This document shows positions 33,472-42,023 of a stretch of DNA of 64,000 nt, piece after piece (positions within the stretch are counted from its first letter, which is position 1; every line of letters begins with the position of its first letter). The stretch lies in assembly GCF_014230085.1 (NCBI RefSeq), contig NZ_JACHVB010000021.1, forward strand, positions 1 through 64,000, given 5' to 3'. Source of the stretch: Ruficoccus amylovorans (GTDB lineage: Bacteria > Verrucomicrobiota > Verrucomicrobiia > Opitutales > Cerasicoccaceae). The notes under the pieces are model-generated. The model saw only the letters and a program-made list of their open reading frames with translations. It was not told the DNA's origin and did not search any database. The position numbers and the translations under genes were made by a program.

Positions 33472-33665
33472 CCACACGGGGTAGCCGCCTTTGTGGTGGC
33501 GCAGGGGGATTGCTGGTCCAGTACGCCCCCTTTTTTTATTGTCCGTCCGCTCACGCATGGGGTAGCGGCCTTTCTGGCCGCGTAGGGGCGCAGCCCCTTA
33601 ATGTCCCGTGCGGTCACGCACACCGTAGGGGCGGCAGCCCCTCGTTGTCCTGTGCGGTCACGCAC
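33472..33665 (-). repeat. hairpin-array 3'-end element, locus B
   Basis: Read in the ppx direction: GTGCGTGACCGCAC (33665-33652), AGGACAACGAGGGGCTGCCG then CCCCTACGGT, a second GTGCGTGACCGCAC (33621-33608), GGGACATTAAGGGGCTGCGC then CCCTAC, the hairpin GCGGCC-AGAAA-GGCCGC, TACCCCATGCG, a diverged third unit with GGGGG/CCCCC arms, and the hairpin GCCACC-ACAAA-GGCGGC with TACCCCGTGTGG. The order of parts is the same as at 22119-22229. The AGAAA/ACAAA-loop stems differ between copies but remain paired. Confidence 0.9.
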
Positions 33666-34578
33666 CACCCGCCTCGGCGGCGATGCCGTAGCGCAGGTTG
33701 TGCAGGGAGTGGACGAAGTGGTCGGTCCCGGCGAGTTCGGCCACGGTCAGGAGGATGACGCAGGCCACGGGCATGATGTCGGCGCGGGCGTCGGGGAGTT
33801 CGGGGATGCGTTGGCGCTCCAGCAAGGTGGCGGCGCTGAGTTCCTCGCTGAGGTAGCGCAGGTAATTCACGGTTATGACAGAGGACGTCTCGGTGTAGCT
33901 GCGCCCCAGCCAGGAAGCGCGCACGGCCCGGGCCACGTTGAAGGCCCCGCCGGTGGCGGCCAGCGTGTGCTGGTTTTTCAGGCCGGAGAAACCGGACTCG
34001 GCCACCTTGGCGCGTACGTAATCGGCGATGCGGGCGGCGGTGCGGGCGGGCAGGGGGGCGGCGGGATCGTTGACAAAGCGCTCCAGCAGGCGGACCGCGC
34101 CGAGTTGGAGGCTGACTTTTTCGGTGATGGCGCCGTTCTCCAGCCGGATGAACTCCATGCTGCCGCCGCCGAGGTCGCAGAGGGTAAAGGCCGGGTAGGT
34201 GGCCAGCGCGGGGTCGGTGGTGATGGCGCGGCCGATGTAGGCGGCCTCTTCCTCGCCGCTGAGCACACGCAGGCGGTGGCCGGTGGCGTCCTCAATGTGC
34301 TGGACGAATTCCTTGCGGTTGACGGCGTCGCGCACGGCGCTGGTGGCGACGATGGCGAAGCTCTCCGGTGAGAAACGGCTGGCCTCGCCGACGAGCTTGA
34401 CCACGGCCTCGGTGGCGGCCTTTATGGCGGTCTGGCTGAGCACGGGCTGGTCCTTGCTAATGCCTGCGCTGATGCGGGTCTCCAGCGTAGTCTGGTAAAG
34501 CGCGGCCAGGGTGGAGCCGGTTTCGGCCACGAGGAGTTTGATCGAGTTGCTGCCGATGTCGATGACGCCGATTCTCAT
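33658..34578 (-). CDS. ppx: exopolyphosphatase / Ppx-GppA phosphatase
   Basis: 306 residues. It hydrolyses the terminal phosphate of polyphosphate or pppGpp. N-terminal phosphate-1 motif VIDIGSNSIKLLVAE, then ATSAVRDAVNR, GEEEAAYIGRAI and the phosphate-2 motif LCDLGGGSMEFIRLE are intact. It is the short (one-domain-pair) form. The stop TGA lies within the first GTGCGTGACCGCAC unit of the downstream hairpin array, so the final residues border that element. It follows rsmI by 29 bases. Confidence 0.93.
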   Translation of the reverse strand: MRIGVIDIGSNSIKLLVAETGSTLAALYQTTLETRISAGISKDQPVLSQTAIKAATEAVVKLVGEASRFSPESFAIVATSAVRDAVNRKEFVQHIEDATGHRLRVLSGEEEAAYIGRAITTDPALATYPAFTLCDLGGGSMEFIRLENGAITEKVSLQLGAVRLLERFVNDPAAPLPARTAARIADYVRAKVAESGFSGLKNQHTLAATGGAFNVARAVRASWLGRSYTETSSVITVNYLRYLSEELSAATLLERQRIPELPDARADIMPVACVILLTVAELAGTDHFVHSLHNLRYGIAAEAGGA

Positions 34579-34607
34579 GCCGAAAAAAAAGGGGGGGATT
34601 TACCTGC

Positions 34608-35333
34608 TCACAGCACGTAATCGCGGGGCGCGATCAGCACGGTGAATTCGCCTTTGAGGTTATGGCCGGTGAGCCGGGCGGCAACACTTTCCGCCCCGCC
34701 GACGAGGAAGGTCTCGTGGAGCTTGGTCACTTCGCGGGCCAGGCAGACGACGCGCTCCGGGCCGAGCACGTCCACCATTTCGGCGGCGAACTTGTCAATC
34801 CGGTGCGAGGACTCGTAAAGCGCGAGCGTGTAGGGGAAGTCCTTATGTTCCTCCAGAAAGCGGCGGCGAGCGGCGCTTTTGGGCGGGAGGAAGCCGACGT
34901 AGAGAAAGCCGTTGGTGGGTAGGCCGGAGGCGCTGAGGGCGGCGATGACCGCGCTCGGGCCGGGCACGGGGACGACGGGAAGCCCCCGGCGGCGGCACTC
35001 ACGCACGGCGCGGAAGCCGGGGTCGGAAATGGCGGGCGTGCCCGCATCCGAGACGACGGCCACGGACTGCCCAGCGGCGACCTTGTCGGCCAGTTCCGAG
35101 GCGCGGGCCTGTTCGTTGTGCTCATGGCAGGACAGGGTGGGGCGGGTGCTGCCAATGCGTGCCAAAAGCTGGCCGGTCTTGCGGGTGTCCTCGCAGGCGA
35201 TCCAGTCGCAGGCGCACAGCAGTTCGGTGGCGCGGCGGCTCAGGTCGCCGAGGTTACCGATGGGAGTGCCGATTACGTAAAGCGCCGCTTCAGGGGTGGC
35301 CGGGGCTTGCCCGTCTGGATTGTCCTGAGTCAT
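34608..35333 (-). CDS. rsmI: 16S rRNA (cytidine-1402-2'-O)-methyltransferase
   Basis: 241 residues, tetrapyrrole-methylase-like fold. Start region ALYVIGTPIGNLGDLSRRATELL is typical. CEDTRKTGQLL, the AdoMet-binding SDAGTPAISDPGF, PVPGPSAVIAALSASGLPT and the FLPPKSAARRRFLEE motif are all present. It methylates C1402 in the decoding centre. It is the first gene of an rsmI-ppx pair. Confidence 0.96.
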   Translation of the reverse strand: MTQDNPDGQAPATPEAALYVIGTPIGNLGDLSRRATELLCACDWIACEDTRKTGQLLARIGSTRPTLSCHEHNEQARASELADKVAAGQSVAVVSDAGTPAISDPGFRAVRECRRRGLPVVPVPGPSAVIAALSASGLPTNGFLYVGFLPPKSAARRRFLEEHKDFPYTLALYESSHRIDKFAAEMVDVLGPERVVCLAREVTKLHETFLVGGAESVAARLTGHNLKGEFTVLIAPRDYVL

Positions 35334-35395
35334 GGGACTATTTCAGCAGGAGAGGCCAGCATGGCAAGAGCTTGTCGCGATTTGTCCGCCCGGGG

Positions 35396-35431
35396 CATAA
35401 AAAAACAGGTTCCGTGAAACGGAACCTGTTT
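35396..35431 (-). terminator. intrinsic terminator of the pgi operon
   Basis: On the minus strand AAACAGGTTCCGT-TTC-ACGGAACCTGTTT is followed directly by a T-run and ATGCCCC. It lies 21 bases after the small lipoprotein stop codon and ends the pgi/coiled-coil/lipoprotein run. Confidence 0.9.
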
Positions 35432-35451
35432 GATGCGCGGTGGCGCTGAAA

Positions 35452-35619
35452 TTAGTATCTTTCCTTGCCCGGGAGCGAATCGCCGTAACCGGCGGGACCG
35501 CCTTCCCAGGAGGCTGGCCGGCCCCAGGGGATGTTGGATTCATCCGGGTCGCTTTCGCAGCCGCTGATGGCAAAGGCGGCGAGGATGAGTGCGCTCAGGC
35601 AGAGAATTTTTTTCCACAT
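35452..35619 (-). CDS. small lipoprotein, unknown function
   Basis: 55 residues: MWKKILCLSALILAAFAISGC gives a clear lipobox (ISGC), followed by a short Gly/Pro-rich tail (ESDPDESNIPWGRPASWEGG to SLPGKERY). It would be anchored to the membrane by acylation at Cys21. It starts 7 bases after the coiled-coil gene and ends just before a terminator. No family is recognised. Confidence 0.8.
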   Translation of the reverse strand: MWKKILCLSALILAAFAISGCESDPDESNIPWGRPASWEGGPAGYGDSLPGKERY

Positions 35620-35626
35620 AATACGT

Positions 35627-36523
35627 TTATTTGATAATCGAAATCGTGTCGCCTTCCTTGTAAACGCGGGCGCTGTTCTGGCCGGGTACGATGTTCGTGA
35701 TGATGTAGGCACCTTCGACACGGCTGGCCTTGAGGCGCAAGGGCTTTTCAAAGCCCTTGACGATACCGAATTCGGTCTGCGAACTCACATTGCCCTGGCT
35801 GGGCTGGCTGATGATGACGATACCGCTGGAGGTGTCCATCTTGAGCACGGTGGCGGTGCTGGTGACAACGGGCTCGGACGGAGCGGACTCGGTGGCGGTA
35901 CCAGCTTCACTGTTGCTGACGGCCGGGGTGTAGGTGGAGCTGCCGTAGGTGGGATCGACGCGAGCGGTCGTCTTGGCAGGGGTGGTGCTGGCCGCAGTGG
36001 CGGCGGAACTGGTGACAGCGGAAGCGGCGGCCTGAGCCTGGGCTTGCGCGTCGGCGAGCTGGCTGGTCAGGGTCTTGACCTGGGCTTCGAGGGCGCTGAT
36101 CTTGGACTCATAGGCGGCCACGTTTGTGCTGCTGTCCGGGGCGCTGGTGCGCTGGCCGATCAGCTCGCGCTTGAGCTTGTCATTGTCGCTCTTGAGGCTG
36201 GCCAGGTCGCTCTTCGCCTTTTGCAGTTCGTTCTGCAGGCTGGTGAGGTTGCGGTTGGCCGTGGCGTACTGGGAGAGCGCCTTGGATTCACGGTCCTTGC
36301 TGGCTCCGAGGTCGGAGTCGAGGCCCTTGATCTTGCCCTGGAGGGTTTCGAGCTGGTTGCGGGCGTCCGTGGCCTGAGCCTGGGCATCCGCAACCAGTTT
36401 GTCCTTATCGGCAAGCTTGGCGTTGGCCTCATCGACTTTGCCCTGGGTGAGGACCCAGCCGGCAACGGCGGCGCAGGCGCCGAGGATCGCGATAAGGCGG
36501 AGTAGAATGGAAACCATTTTCAT
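35627..36523 (-). CDS. membrane-anchored coiled-coil protein
   Basis: 298 residues. One N-terminal membrane anchor (LLRLIAILGACAAVAGWVL), then a long coiled coil (about 28-160) with heptad-like Lys/Asp/Leu patterns, an Ala/Thr/Ser linker (165-220) and a C-terminal beta-rich domain (VLKMDTSSGIVIISQPSQ to YKEGDTISIIK). The C-terminal part resembles small beta domains in envelope-spanning proteins. It lies 27 bases after pgi. Role unknown; an envelope scaffold is a guess. Confidence 0.75.
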   Translation of the reverse strand: MKMVSILLRLIAILGACAAVAGWVLTQGKVDEANAKLADKDKLVADAQAQATDARNQLETLQGKIKGLDSDLGASKDRESKALSQYATANRNLTSLQNELQKAKSDLASLKSDNDKLKRELIGQRTSAPDSSTNVAAYESKISALEAQVKTLTSQLADAQAQAQAAASAVTSSAATAASTTPAKTTARVDPTYGSSTYTPAVSNSEAGTATESAPSEPVVTSTATVLKMDTSSGIVIISQPSQGNVSSQTEFGIVKGFEKPLRLKASRVEGAYIITNIVPGQNSARVYKEGDTISIIK

Positions 36524-36550
36524 AAAGCGGGTAACTGATTTAAGGTGGGG

Positions 36551-38128
36551 CTAAACGCAGGAATATTGATTGTCGCAGAACGCTTGGCCAGCACTTTTTT
36601 GAACGCCCTTGGCGGGGTTTGCGGCCAGGTTCTCAAGGATTTTGTATATCAGTTCGGTCTGGGGTTCGCGCCCTATTTTCTTGGCCAGCGACTCGGCGGT
36701 GAAGCTCTCGCCCTTGGCGGCCCGGAGGCCGTCGAGGATAGCCTGGCGCAGTTCCAGGGTGCTGGCGGCGGCTTTTTTGCCCGCTTCGACGCCGGGCTGG
36801 TGGTAGGCGTTGATGTTGACCAGCGTGCCGTAGTAGCCGACTGCGCGCTCGTACAGGGCGATCAGCATGCCGACCGTGAAGGGCGTGACTTCCTTCACCG
36901 TGATGGTGATGGAGTTGCGGCCGTTATCATAAAGCGCGTCGCGGGTGCCCAGCAGGAAGCCCTGAAGGAAGTCTCCGGCGGTGTGCTCGCCTTCGACGGC
37001 GATGGAGTCGCCCGCGCGGGACTTGAGCACTTCGATGAAGGTGGCGTAGAAGTTCGGCACCCCGTCGCGGAGCTGCTGCACGTAGGCGTGCTGGTCGGTC
37101 GAACCCTTGTTGCCGTAAACGGCGATACCCTGATGGACGACGTTGCCGTCGAGGTCCTTTTCCTTGCCCAGAGACTCCATGACGAGCTGCTGGAGGTACT
37201 TGGCGAAGAGGGAGAGGCGCTCCTTGTAGGGGAGGATGACCATGTCCCTGGCGCCCTTGCCGCCGGTGAGGCGGTACCACATGAGGGCGAGCATGGCGGC
37301 GGGGTTCTGGCGGAAGTCCTTGTTGCGGGTGACTTCGTCCATGGCGGCGGCGCCGTCGAGCATGCCGTCGATGTCGATGCCGTTGAGCGCGGCGGGGACG
37401 AGGCCCACGGCGGCAAGCTCACTGGTGCGCCCGCCGACCCAGTCCCACATCGGGAAACGCTCGATCCAGCCTTCGGAGACGGCGACCTTGTCCATCTTGC
37501 TGCCTTCGCCGGTGATGGCGACGGCGTGCTTGGCGAAGTCCAGGCCGGCGGCCTTCCAGGCGGCCTGCGCCTCGACCATGCCGTTGCGGGTTTCGGGGGT
37601 GCCGCCGGACTTGGTGGTGACGATGGCGAGGGTCTGGCCGAGTTGGCCCTTGAGCTGGCTCAGCACGATGTCGAAGCCGTCGGGGTCCGTGTTGTCAAAG
37701 AAGTAGACCTTGACCGGGTCGGAGGCGGGGTGGCCGAGCGCCTGGGAGACGAACTGAGGGCCGAGGGCGGAGCCGCCGATGCCGATGCAGAGGATGTTTT
37801 TAAAGGGACCGTCCTGACCGGCAATTTCTCCGGCGTGGACTTTTTTCGCGAAGTCCTTGATGCGGGCGCGGGTCTTGGTGATCTCGTCGGTGATGGCCGC
37901 ATCGGGGGCGATGGCGGCATTGCGCAGCCAGTAGTGGCCGACCATGCGGTTTTCGTCGGGATTAGCGATGGCGCCGCCTTCGAGGGCCTCCATGTCCGCG
38001 ATGGCCTTGGCGATCTTCGGCTGCATTTCCGCCAGGTAGGTGTCGGGGAAATCGACGCGGCTGACGTCCAGCGACAGGTCCAGGGAAGGAATGTTCAGGC
38101 AGTATTCTTTAAAGCGGTTCCAGCTCAT
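36551..38128 (-). CDS. pgi: glucose-6-phosphate isomerase
   Basis: 525 residues. It interconverts glucose 6-phosphate and fructose 6-phosphate. Sugar-phosphate binding motifs are [29 protein letters not shown] and [17 protein letters not shown] (classic PGI signature). Catalytic regions are [15 protein letters not shown] and the late Lys region [13 protein letters not shown]. It is the first gene of a three-gene run with two envelope proteins. Confidence 0.96.
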   Translation of the reverse strand: MSWNRFKEYCLNIPSLDLSLDVSRVDFPDTYLAEMQPKIAKAIADMEALEGGAIANPDENRMVGHYWLRNAAIAPDAAITDEITKTRARIKDFAKKVHAGEIAGQDGPFKNILCIGIGGSALGPQFVSQALGHPASDPVKVYFFDNTDPDGFDIVLSQLKGQLGQTLAIVTTKSGGTPETRNGMVEAQAAWKAAGLDFAKHAVAITGEGSKMDKVAVSEGWIERFPMWDWVGGRTSELAAVGLVPAALNGIDIDGMLDGAAAMDEVTRNKDFRQNPAAMLALMWYRLTGGKGARDMVILPYKERLSLFAKYLQQLVMESLGKEKDLDGNVVHQGIAVYGNKGSTDQHAYVQQLRDGVPNFYATFIEVLKSRAGDSIAVEGEHTAGDFLQGFLLGTRDALYDNGRNSITITVKEVTPFTVGMLIALYERAVGYYGTLVNINAYHQPGVEAGKKAAASTLELRQAILDGLRAAKGESFTAESLAKKIGREPQTELIYKILENLAANPAKGVQKSAGQAFCDNQYSCV

Positions 38129-38447
38129 GATAAATAAATGGCTAAAGGGTTAAGCTTAAACGACGTGGCGTTACGTTTGAGCCACGAAGCCTAATGAGAA
38201 AAGCCGTGCCGTCCACACGAAAGGCGTACGAAGCCGTTTTTTTCAGTCTTCGCAGGCATACGCCCCGACAACCCGGTGCGGAATGGGCGTTCTTTTTATG
38301 AGCCCCCTGCGTTTTTTGTTCGCTCAGTTAGGGGGGTGGCGAACATGCGCCGTAGTGAAAACTACAAAATTATGGCCGTATCAGCACAAACAGACTGTCG
38401 CTGGGCCACAGGGGGGGAGGGCCGGGGAATACCTGTGTCGTTAGGCC
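38129..38447. other. intergenic region upstream of pgi, 319 bases, no gene found
   Basis: Holds the pgi promoter side, a degenerate CACGAAG-like stretch (38195-38235: GTCCACACGAAAGGCGTACG) followed by a T-run, and an ACGCCC/GGGCGT stem (38260-38290) followed by TCTTTTTAT on the plus strand. A short plus-strand transcript ending there is possible, but there is no clear promoter. Confidence 0.4.
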
Positions 38448-38636
38448 CTAACGGCCTTCGATCACGGCGTTGGCGATTTTACGCAGAATGTCGGAAGCCG
38501 GATACTCGGGGTCCAGCAGTAATTCACGGCCCAGCGAGACCATTTCCTGGCGGACTTTGGCGGAGGGGGGCTGATACTGTCCACTGCGAGGAAGCACGGG
38601 CTCTCCAGTATCAGAAAAATCAATCCAGGGCGTCAT
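38448..38636 (-). CDS. small hypothetical protein
   Basis: 62 residues: MTPWIDFSDTGEPVLPRSGQ onward, ending in an amphipathic helix (ASDILRKIANAVIEGR). No signal peptide. It lies 52 bases after the DHp-like gene on the same strand. No family is recognised; it is called because of reasonable composition and gene spacing. Confidence 0.45.
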   Translation of the reverse strand: MTPWIDFSDTGEPVLPRSGQYQPPSAKVRQEMVSLGRELLLDPEYPASDILRKIANAVIEGR

Positions 38637-38688
38637 AGGTTAGGTGGGCTTATCGGGGTTTGCTTCTGCGCCTTAAATAAAAAAACGC

Positions 38689-38928
38689 TTATATTGTTCT
38701 TTCTGCGGGAATAGCGTCTTTACTAGAGTATAAATCCTGCACCTGTCTGAGGTATATCCCCAGCTTTTCGGTGTGATTGATAATGTCCTGAAGCTGCTGC
38801 CTGGCCTTTGAATCACCAGGCACTCCGATCAGGGCGAGATCAGCGTTTCCTCGGATGAGAAAGATTTCGCCGTTGATATCGTGGAATAACCGACGCAGGT
38901 CGCTTTGCTCGCGGGAGGTCGCTTTCAT
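38689..38928 (-). CDS. stand-alone histidine-kinase dimerisation-like (DHp) protein
   Basis: 79 residues from MKATSREQSDLRRLFHDING. The segment RRLFHDINGEIFLIRGNADLAL closely resembles the H-box of sensor kinases (H-D-x-N-N-x-L-x-x-I-x-G-N-A-E-L), with a second helix SKARQQLQDIINHTEKLGIYLRQVQDL. No ATP-binding domain follows; the protein stops. It could accept or pass phosphate, or act as a dimerisation decoy. An upstream in-frame extension to 39033 looks non-coding. Confidence 0.6.
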   Translation of the reverse strand: MKATSREQSDLRRLFHDINGEIFLIRGNADLALIGVPGDSKARQQLQDIINHTEKLGIYLRQVQDLYSSKDAIPAERTI

Positions 38929-39291
38929 GACTACAATACGCTGATATCGGTGTTCGGCGGCTGGGCTTAATGTCCAAGTCCTTTTAGTTGAAAATCTTAC
39001 CAGATTTATAAGTAGGGCTTTTGGTTGCCTCAAGGTGCCATTTGCAGGGGGAGGGTTAGGCTCAAGGCCTCATTTTGTTGCCCGGCAGCGAATGCCTCAT
39101 TGGCCGATTCCCGGGTATAGATTGGCCTTAGTTTACGCTGAATTTGACGCTTATGGGAAGGGAAGAGTAGATACGGCGAAACTGGCTGTGATTGCGGCAG
39201 CAATGGAGAGACTGCGCCGCGGCAATATTTGCGGATGGCAGTAGCACCGGTCAGTCGTGCGGGCTGAAGGAGAAACCGTAGCGGCCGACGC
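38929..39291. other. intergenic region, 363 bases
   Basis: Lies between the DHp-like gene and the rho stop. AT-rich near 38985-39010, which could hold the DHp gene promoter. A plus-strand open frame ending at 39244 has no start signal, family or context and is not called. No repeats or terminators were seen. Confidence 0.4.
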
Positions 39292-40422
39292 TCAGCCCTC
39301 CAGCAGGCGCAGGAGTTCAGCGTTGTTCTTGGTCTTGCTCATACGCTCGATCAGGGTTTCGCAGGCGTCCTCGATCTTCATGGGTGCGAGGGCACGGCGG
39401 AAAAAGCCGACCTTGTCGAGTGTCTTGGGGTCGAGCAGGAGCTCTTCCTTACGGGTGCCGGAGGCGTTAATGTTGATGGCTGGCCACAGGCGCAGTTCGG
39501 CGCACTTGCGGTCGAGGACCATTTCCATGTTACCGGTTCCTTTAAACTCTTCGAAAATGAGGTCGTCCATCTTGCTGCCGGTCTGGATGAGCGCGGAGGC
39601 GATGATGGTCAGGCTGCCGGCTTCCTCGGTGTTGCGGGCGGAGGAAAAGAGCTGACGCGGTTTTTCCAGGGCTCGCACGTCGAGACCGCCGGTCATGGTG
39701 CGCCCGGAACTGCGGTTGGCGTTGTGGGCGCGGGAAAGGCGGGTGATCGAGTCCAGCAGCAGGACGACGTCCTTGCCGACTTCCATCTGGCGCTTGGCCC
39801 GGTCGATGGCGATGTCGGCGATGCGGATGTGGCTCTCAAGCTCCTCGTCATTGGAGGAGGCGAAAATCTCGGCCGTGGGCAGTTCGCGGCGGAAGTCGGT
39901 GACTTCCTCGGGCCGTTCGTCCACCAGCAGGATCATGACGGAGCACTCGGGGTGGTTTTCAATCACGCCCTCGGCGATGTCCTTGAGCAGGGTGGTCTTG
40001 CCGGTGCGAGGCGGGGCTACGATAAGGCCGCGCTGGCCCTTGCCGATGGGGCAGAACAGATCGATCACGCGGGTGGTGAGGCGTCCGTCCTTGCTCTCCA
40101 GGTTGAGCCGTTCGTTGGGCGCGATGGTGGTGAGCTGGGAAAAGTCGTAGCGGCGGCGGCGGTCTTCGACGCTGAGCCCGTCGATGGCCTCGATGTAGCG
40201 GACCTTCGGGTTGGGGAAGCGTCCGTCGTGGAGGGCGTTGGCGCTGATCCACTGGCCGCGCTTGAGCTTAAAGCGGCGGACGAGCTCGCGCGGGATAAAG
40301 GGGTCGCTGTGGCGCTGGCGTCCGTTTTTGGACGGATCGAGCAGCTGGCCCGTCTTGTTGTTGGACGGTTCGAAGATGCCTTCGACGGTGATCTGGTTCT
40401 CTGGCGAGTGGTTTTCGCTCAT
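39292..40422 (-). CDS. rho: transcription termination factor Rho, short N-terminus
   Basis: 376 residues from MSENHSPENQ (an ATG five codons earlier is also possible). The RecA-like ATPase is intact: Walker A GLIVAPPRTGKTTLLKDIA, Walker B VVLLLDSITRLSRA, the Q-loop/R-loop area SSGRTMTGGLDVRALEKPRQLF and the C-terminal KTKNNAELLRLLEG. The N-terminal Rho_N helix domain is absent, and the usual GFGFLR RNA-binding motif is replaced by KTGQLLDPSKNG. Function in RNA-dependent termination is expected, though primary RNA-site recognition may differ. Confidence 0.94.
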   Translation of the reverse strand: MSENHSPENQITVEGIFEPSNNKTGQLLDPSKNGRQRHSDPFIPRELVRRFKLKRGQWISANALHDGRFPNPKVRYIEAIDGLSVEDRRRRYDFSQLTTIAPNERLNLESKDGRLTTRVIDLFCPIGKGQRGLIVAPPRTGKTTLLKDIAEGVIENHPECSVMILLVDERPEEVTDFRRELPTAEIFASSNDEELESHIRIADIAIDRAKRQMEVGKDVVLLLDSITRLSRAHNANRSSGRTMTGGLDVRALEKPRQLFSSARNTEEAGSLTIIASALIQTGSKMDDLIFEEFKGTGNMEMVLDRKCAELRLWPAININASGTRKEELLLDPKTLDKVGFFRRALAPMKIEDACETLIERMSKTKNNAELLRLLEG

Positions 40423-40437
40423 AAAAAAGGTGTTCAC

Positions 40438-40758
40438 GCAACGGAGCCGTCAAGCTGCGTGCGAGCGGTGGAAAGAAGGGGAAGGTGTCTGCCGCTACGG
40501 TGCGGTGACGGGCCGAATTGGCCTCCGGGCGGTTAGAAACAAGTTCGTCCCGGTTTTAGCTAGGTTCTCAGGGCCGGGCGGGGGAATCAAGCCCAAATTT
40601 TCGGCCTTTTATCGGCTCTTGGGAGGCTTTTTTGGCATTTGACGGTGCGGCAGGGATGCAAATTCGTCCCGGACGGGCTATACTAATCATTAGACTCGTG
40701 GCGCGGGTTCTCAATTGACAGCCTGCGCAGTATTGTCAGACTCGCAATTTCTTACCCT
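40438..40758. other. divergent promoter region between rho and the pseudopilin operon
   Basis: 321 bases, no gene. Contains a TATACT (40679-40684) and a TTGACA (40715-40720) but neither has a well-spaced partner. A long rho leader is common, so part of this is probably rho 5' UTR. Confidence 0.4.
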
Positions 40759-41421
40759 ATGAAGTTCCCCCTTATGAAGATGCGGAAGCCCCGTTCCGGC
40801 TTCACCCTGATCGAGTTGCTGGTGGTGATGGGCGTTATCCTGATCCTGGCCGGTATCGTCGTCGGCGTGCAGCGCGGTGTTTACTACCAGCAGTCCCAGG
40901 CCCGCGCCAAAGCCGACCTGCAGGCCATTGCCAACGCGCTGGAGTCCTTCAAGCTCAAGTACGGCGACTATCCCTGGCTCGGCGCCGACGCCACCGATTC
41001 CAGCGTGGGTAATGCCGAAGAATTGTTTCAGGTACTGACGGGACAACTGGTTCTGCGCAAGAATGGCACTCAGTACGATATGACCGACCCGTCCACAGCT
41101 CAACGGGTGCCCTTGATCGACGAAAACCTTATTGATGCCCACGAAACCAGCAATAATCCTGACTATTTCATCGACCCGTGGGGCAACCCGTACAAGTACT
41201 ACTACAAGACCGTGGCTCAGGGGCGCAGCGGTACGGGCTGGAACCACTCTGGCTTCATTCTGATGTCCACCGGGCCGGACCGCCGGACCGGACCGACCTC
41301 TGGCACCGGTTACAACCTGGGCACTGGGATCTTTCCCCAGAACGGAGACGACTACTTTGGTACACCTGGTACGACGAACTATGCTTTCGATAACATTATT
41401 TTCGGCCTGGAAGCTCCGTAA
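40759..41421 (+). CDS. GspG-like prepilin protein (first of operon)
   Basis: 220 residues. Prepilin leader ending in G before FTLIELLVVMGVILILAGIVVGV, with Glu at +5, then a helical spine (QQSQARAKADLQAIANALESFKLKYGDYPW) and a C-terminal domain with the GspG-like FIDPWGNPYKYYYKT. A prepilin peptidase would cleave and N-methylate it. It is the major-pseudopilin candidate. ATGs at 40759 or 40774 are both possible starts. It opens a five-gene run on the plus strand. Confidence 0.9.
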   Translation: MKFPLMKMRKPRSGFTLIELLVVMGVILILAGIVVGVQRGVYYQQSQARAKADLQAIANALESFKLKYGDYPWLGADATDSSVGNAEELFQVLTGQLVLRKNGTQYDMTDPSTAQRVPLIDENLIDAHETSNNPDYFIDPWGNPYKYYYKTVAQGRSGTGWNHSGFILMSTGPDRRTGPTSGTGYNLGTGIFPQNGDDYFGTPGTTNYAFDNIIFGLEAP

Positions 41422-41441
41422 CACCTAATTTTAACTGCCCT

Positions 41442-42017
41442 ATGAAAAAGACCCTTCGCCCCCGCCGTCGCGGCTTTACCCTGATCGAACTGCTGACCGT
41501 TATCGCGGTCATCGGCATCCTCGCGAGTATCCTGATCCCCACCGTGGGGTCGGCGAGAAAGTCCGCCAACAAGGCCAAGACCAAGGCCCAGTTCACCGGC
41601 TACGCCAATGCCATTCAGAGCTTTAAAAGCACTTATGGCTACTGGCCGGAATTCTTCACCAGTGATGCGACCTCCTACAATGTCGGTAGCAACACAGCTG
41701 AGTTCGTTAACACCCTCTCCGGGCGTAATATCACGAACGGCAACCCGATCCAGGAAGGTGGAAATCGCCGGGCGGTTCCGTTTTACTCCTTTGCCGAAGA
41801 TGAATTTGACCCGGATGAGACCACCGATACATTGGTGGACGCCTTTCGTAATCCCAATATCATCATTAAGGTGGATTACAATAACGACGGGCAGATCACC
41901 GGCCTCCCTAACCCCAGCACCGGTAGTGGGAGCAGTGAAACCGTTCGCGCCAAGGTCGCCATCTACAGCGACACGAGCAACTTCGCCGAAGGCGAAGGCG
42001 TCTACTCCTGGGACTAA
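41442..42017 (+). CDS. GspG/PulG-like prepilin protein (second of operon)
   Basis: 191 residues. Leader MKKTLRPRRRG then FTLIELLTVIAVIGILASIL. The spine KSANKAKTKAQFTGYANAIQSFKSTYGYWPE is followed by a variable domain. The late VDAFRNPNIIIKVDYNNDGQI fits the calcium-site area of GspG-like proteins. It follows the first gene by 20 bases. Confidence 0.9.
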   Translation: MKKTLRPRRRGFTLIELLTVIAVIGILASILIPTVGSARKSANKAKTKAQFTGYANAIQSFKSTYGYWPEFFTSDATSYNVGSNTAEFVNTLSGRNITNGNPIQEGGNRRAVPFYSFAEDEFDPDETTDTLVDAFRNPNIIIKVDYNNDGQITGLPNPSTGSGSSETVRAKVAIYSDTSNFAEGEGVYSWD

Positions 42018-42023
42018 TCTGAT

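Larger units (their letters stand above)
33297..33657. other. convergent intergenic region (argG/ppx) filled with hairpin repeats
   Basis: 361 bases with no gene. From left to right it holds the TTGGGGG element (33318-33363), a hairpin GGTCCGGCGTTCGTG / CACAAACGCCGGACC (33368-33402), a short spacer, and the hairpin-array element belonging to the ppx side (33472-33665). Confidence 0.85.

Noticed and set aside
33472-33665. Array of spaced repeats that could be taken for a CRISPR
   Set aside because: Units differ in length, each is made of small hairpins rather than a constant repeat with unique spacers, and no cas genes are nearby.
39035-39244. 69-codon plus-strand open frame upstream of rho's end
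   Set aside because: No ribosome-binding site, no family, and poor context; possible remnant of an old element but not supported.
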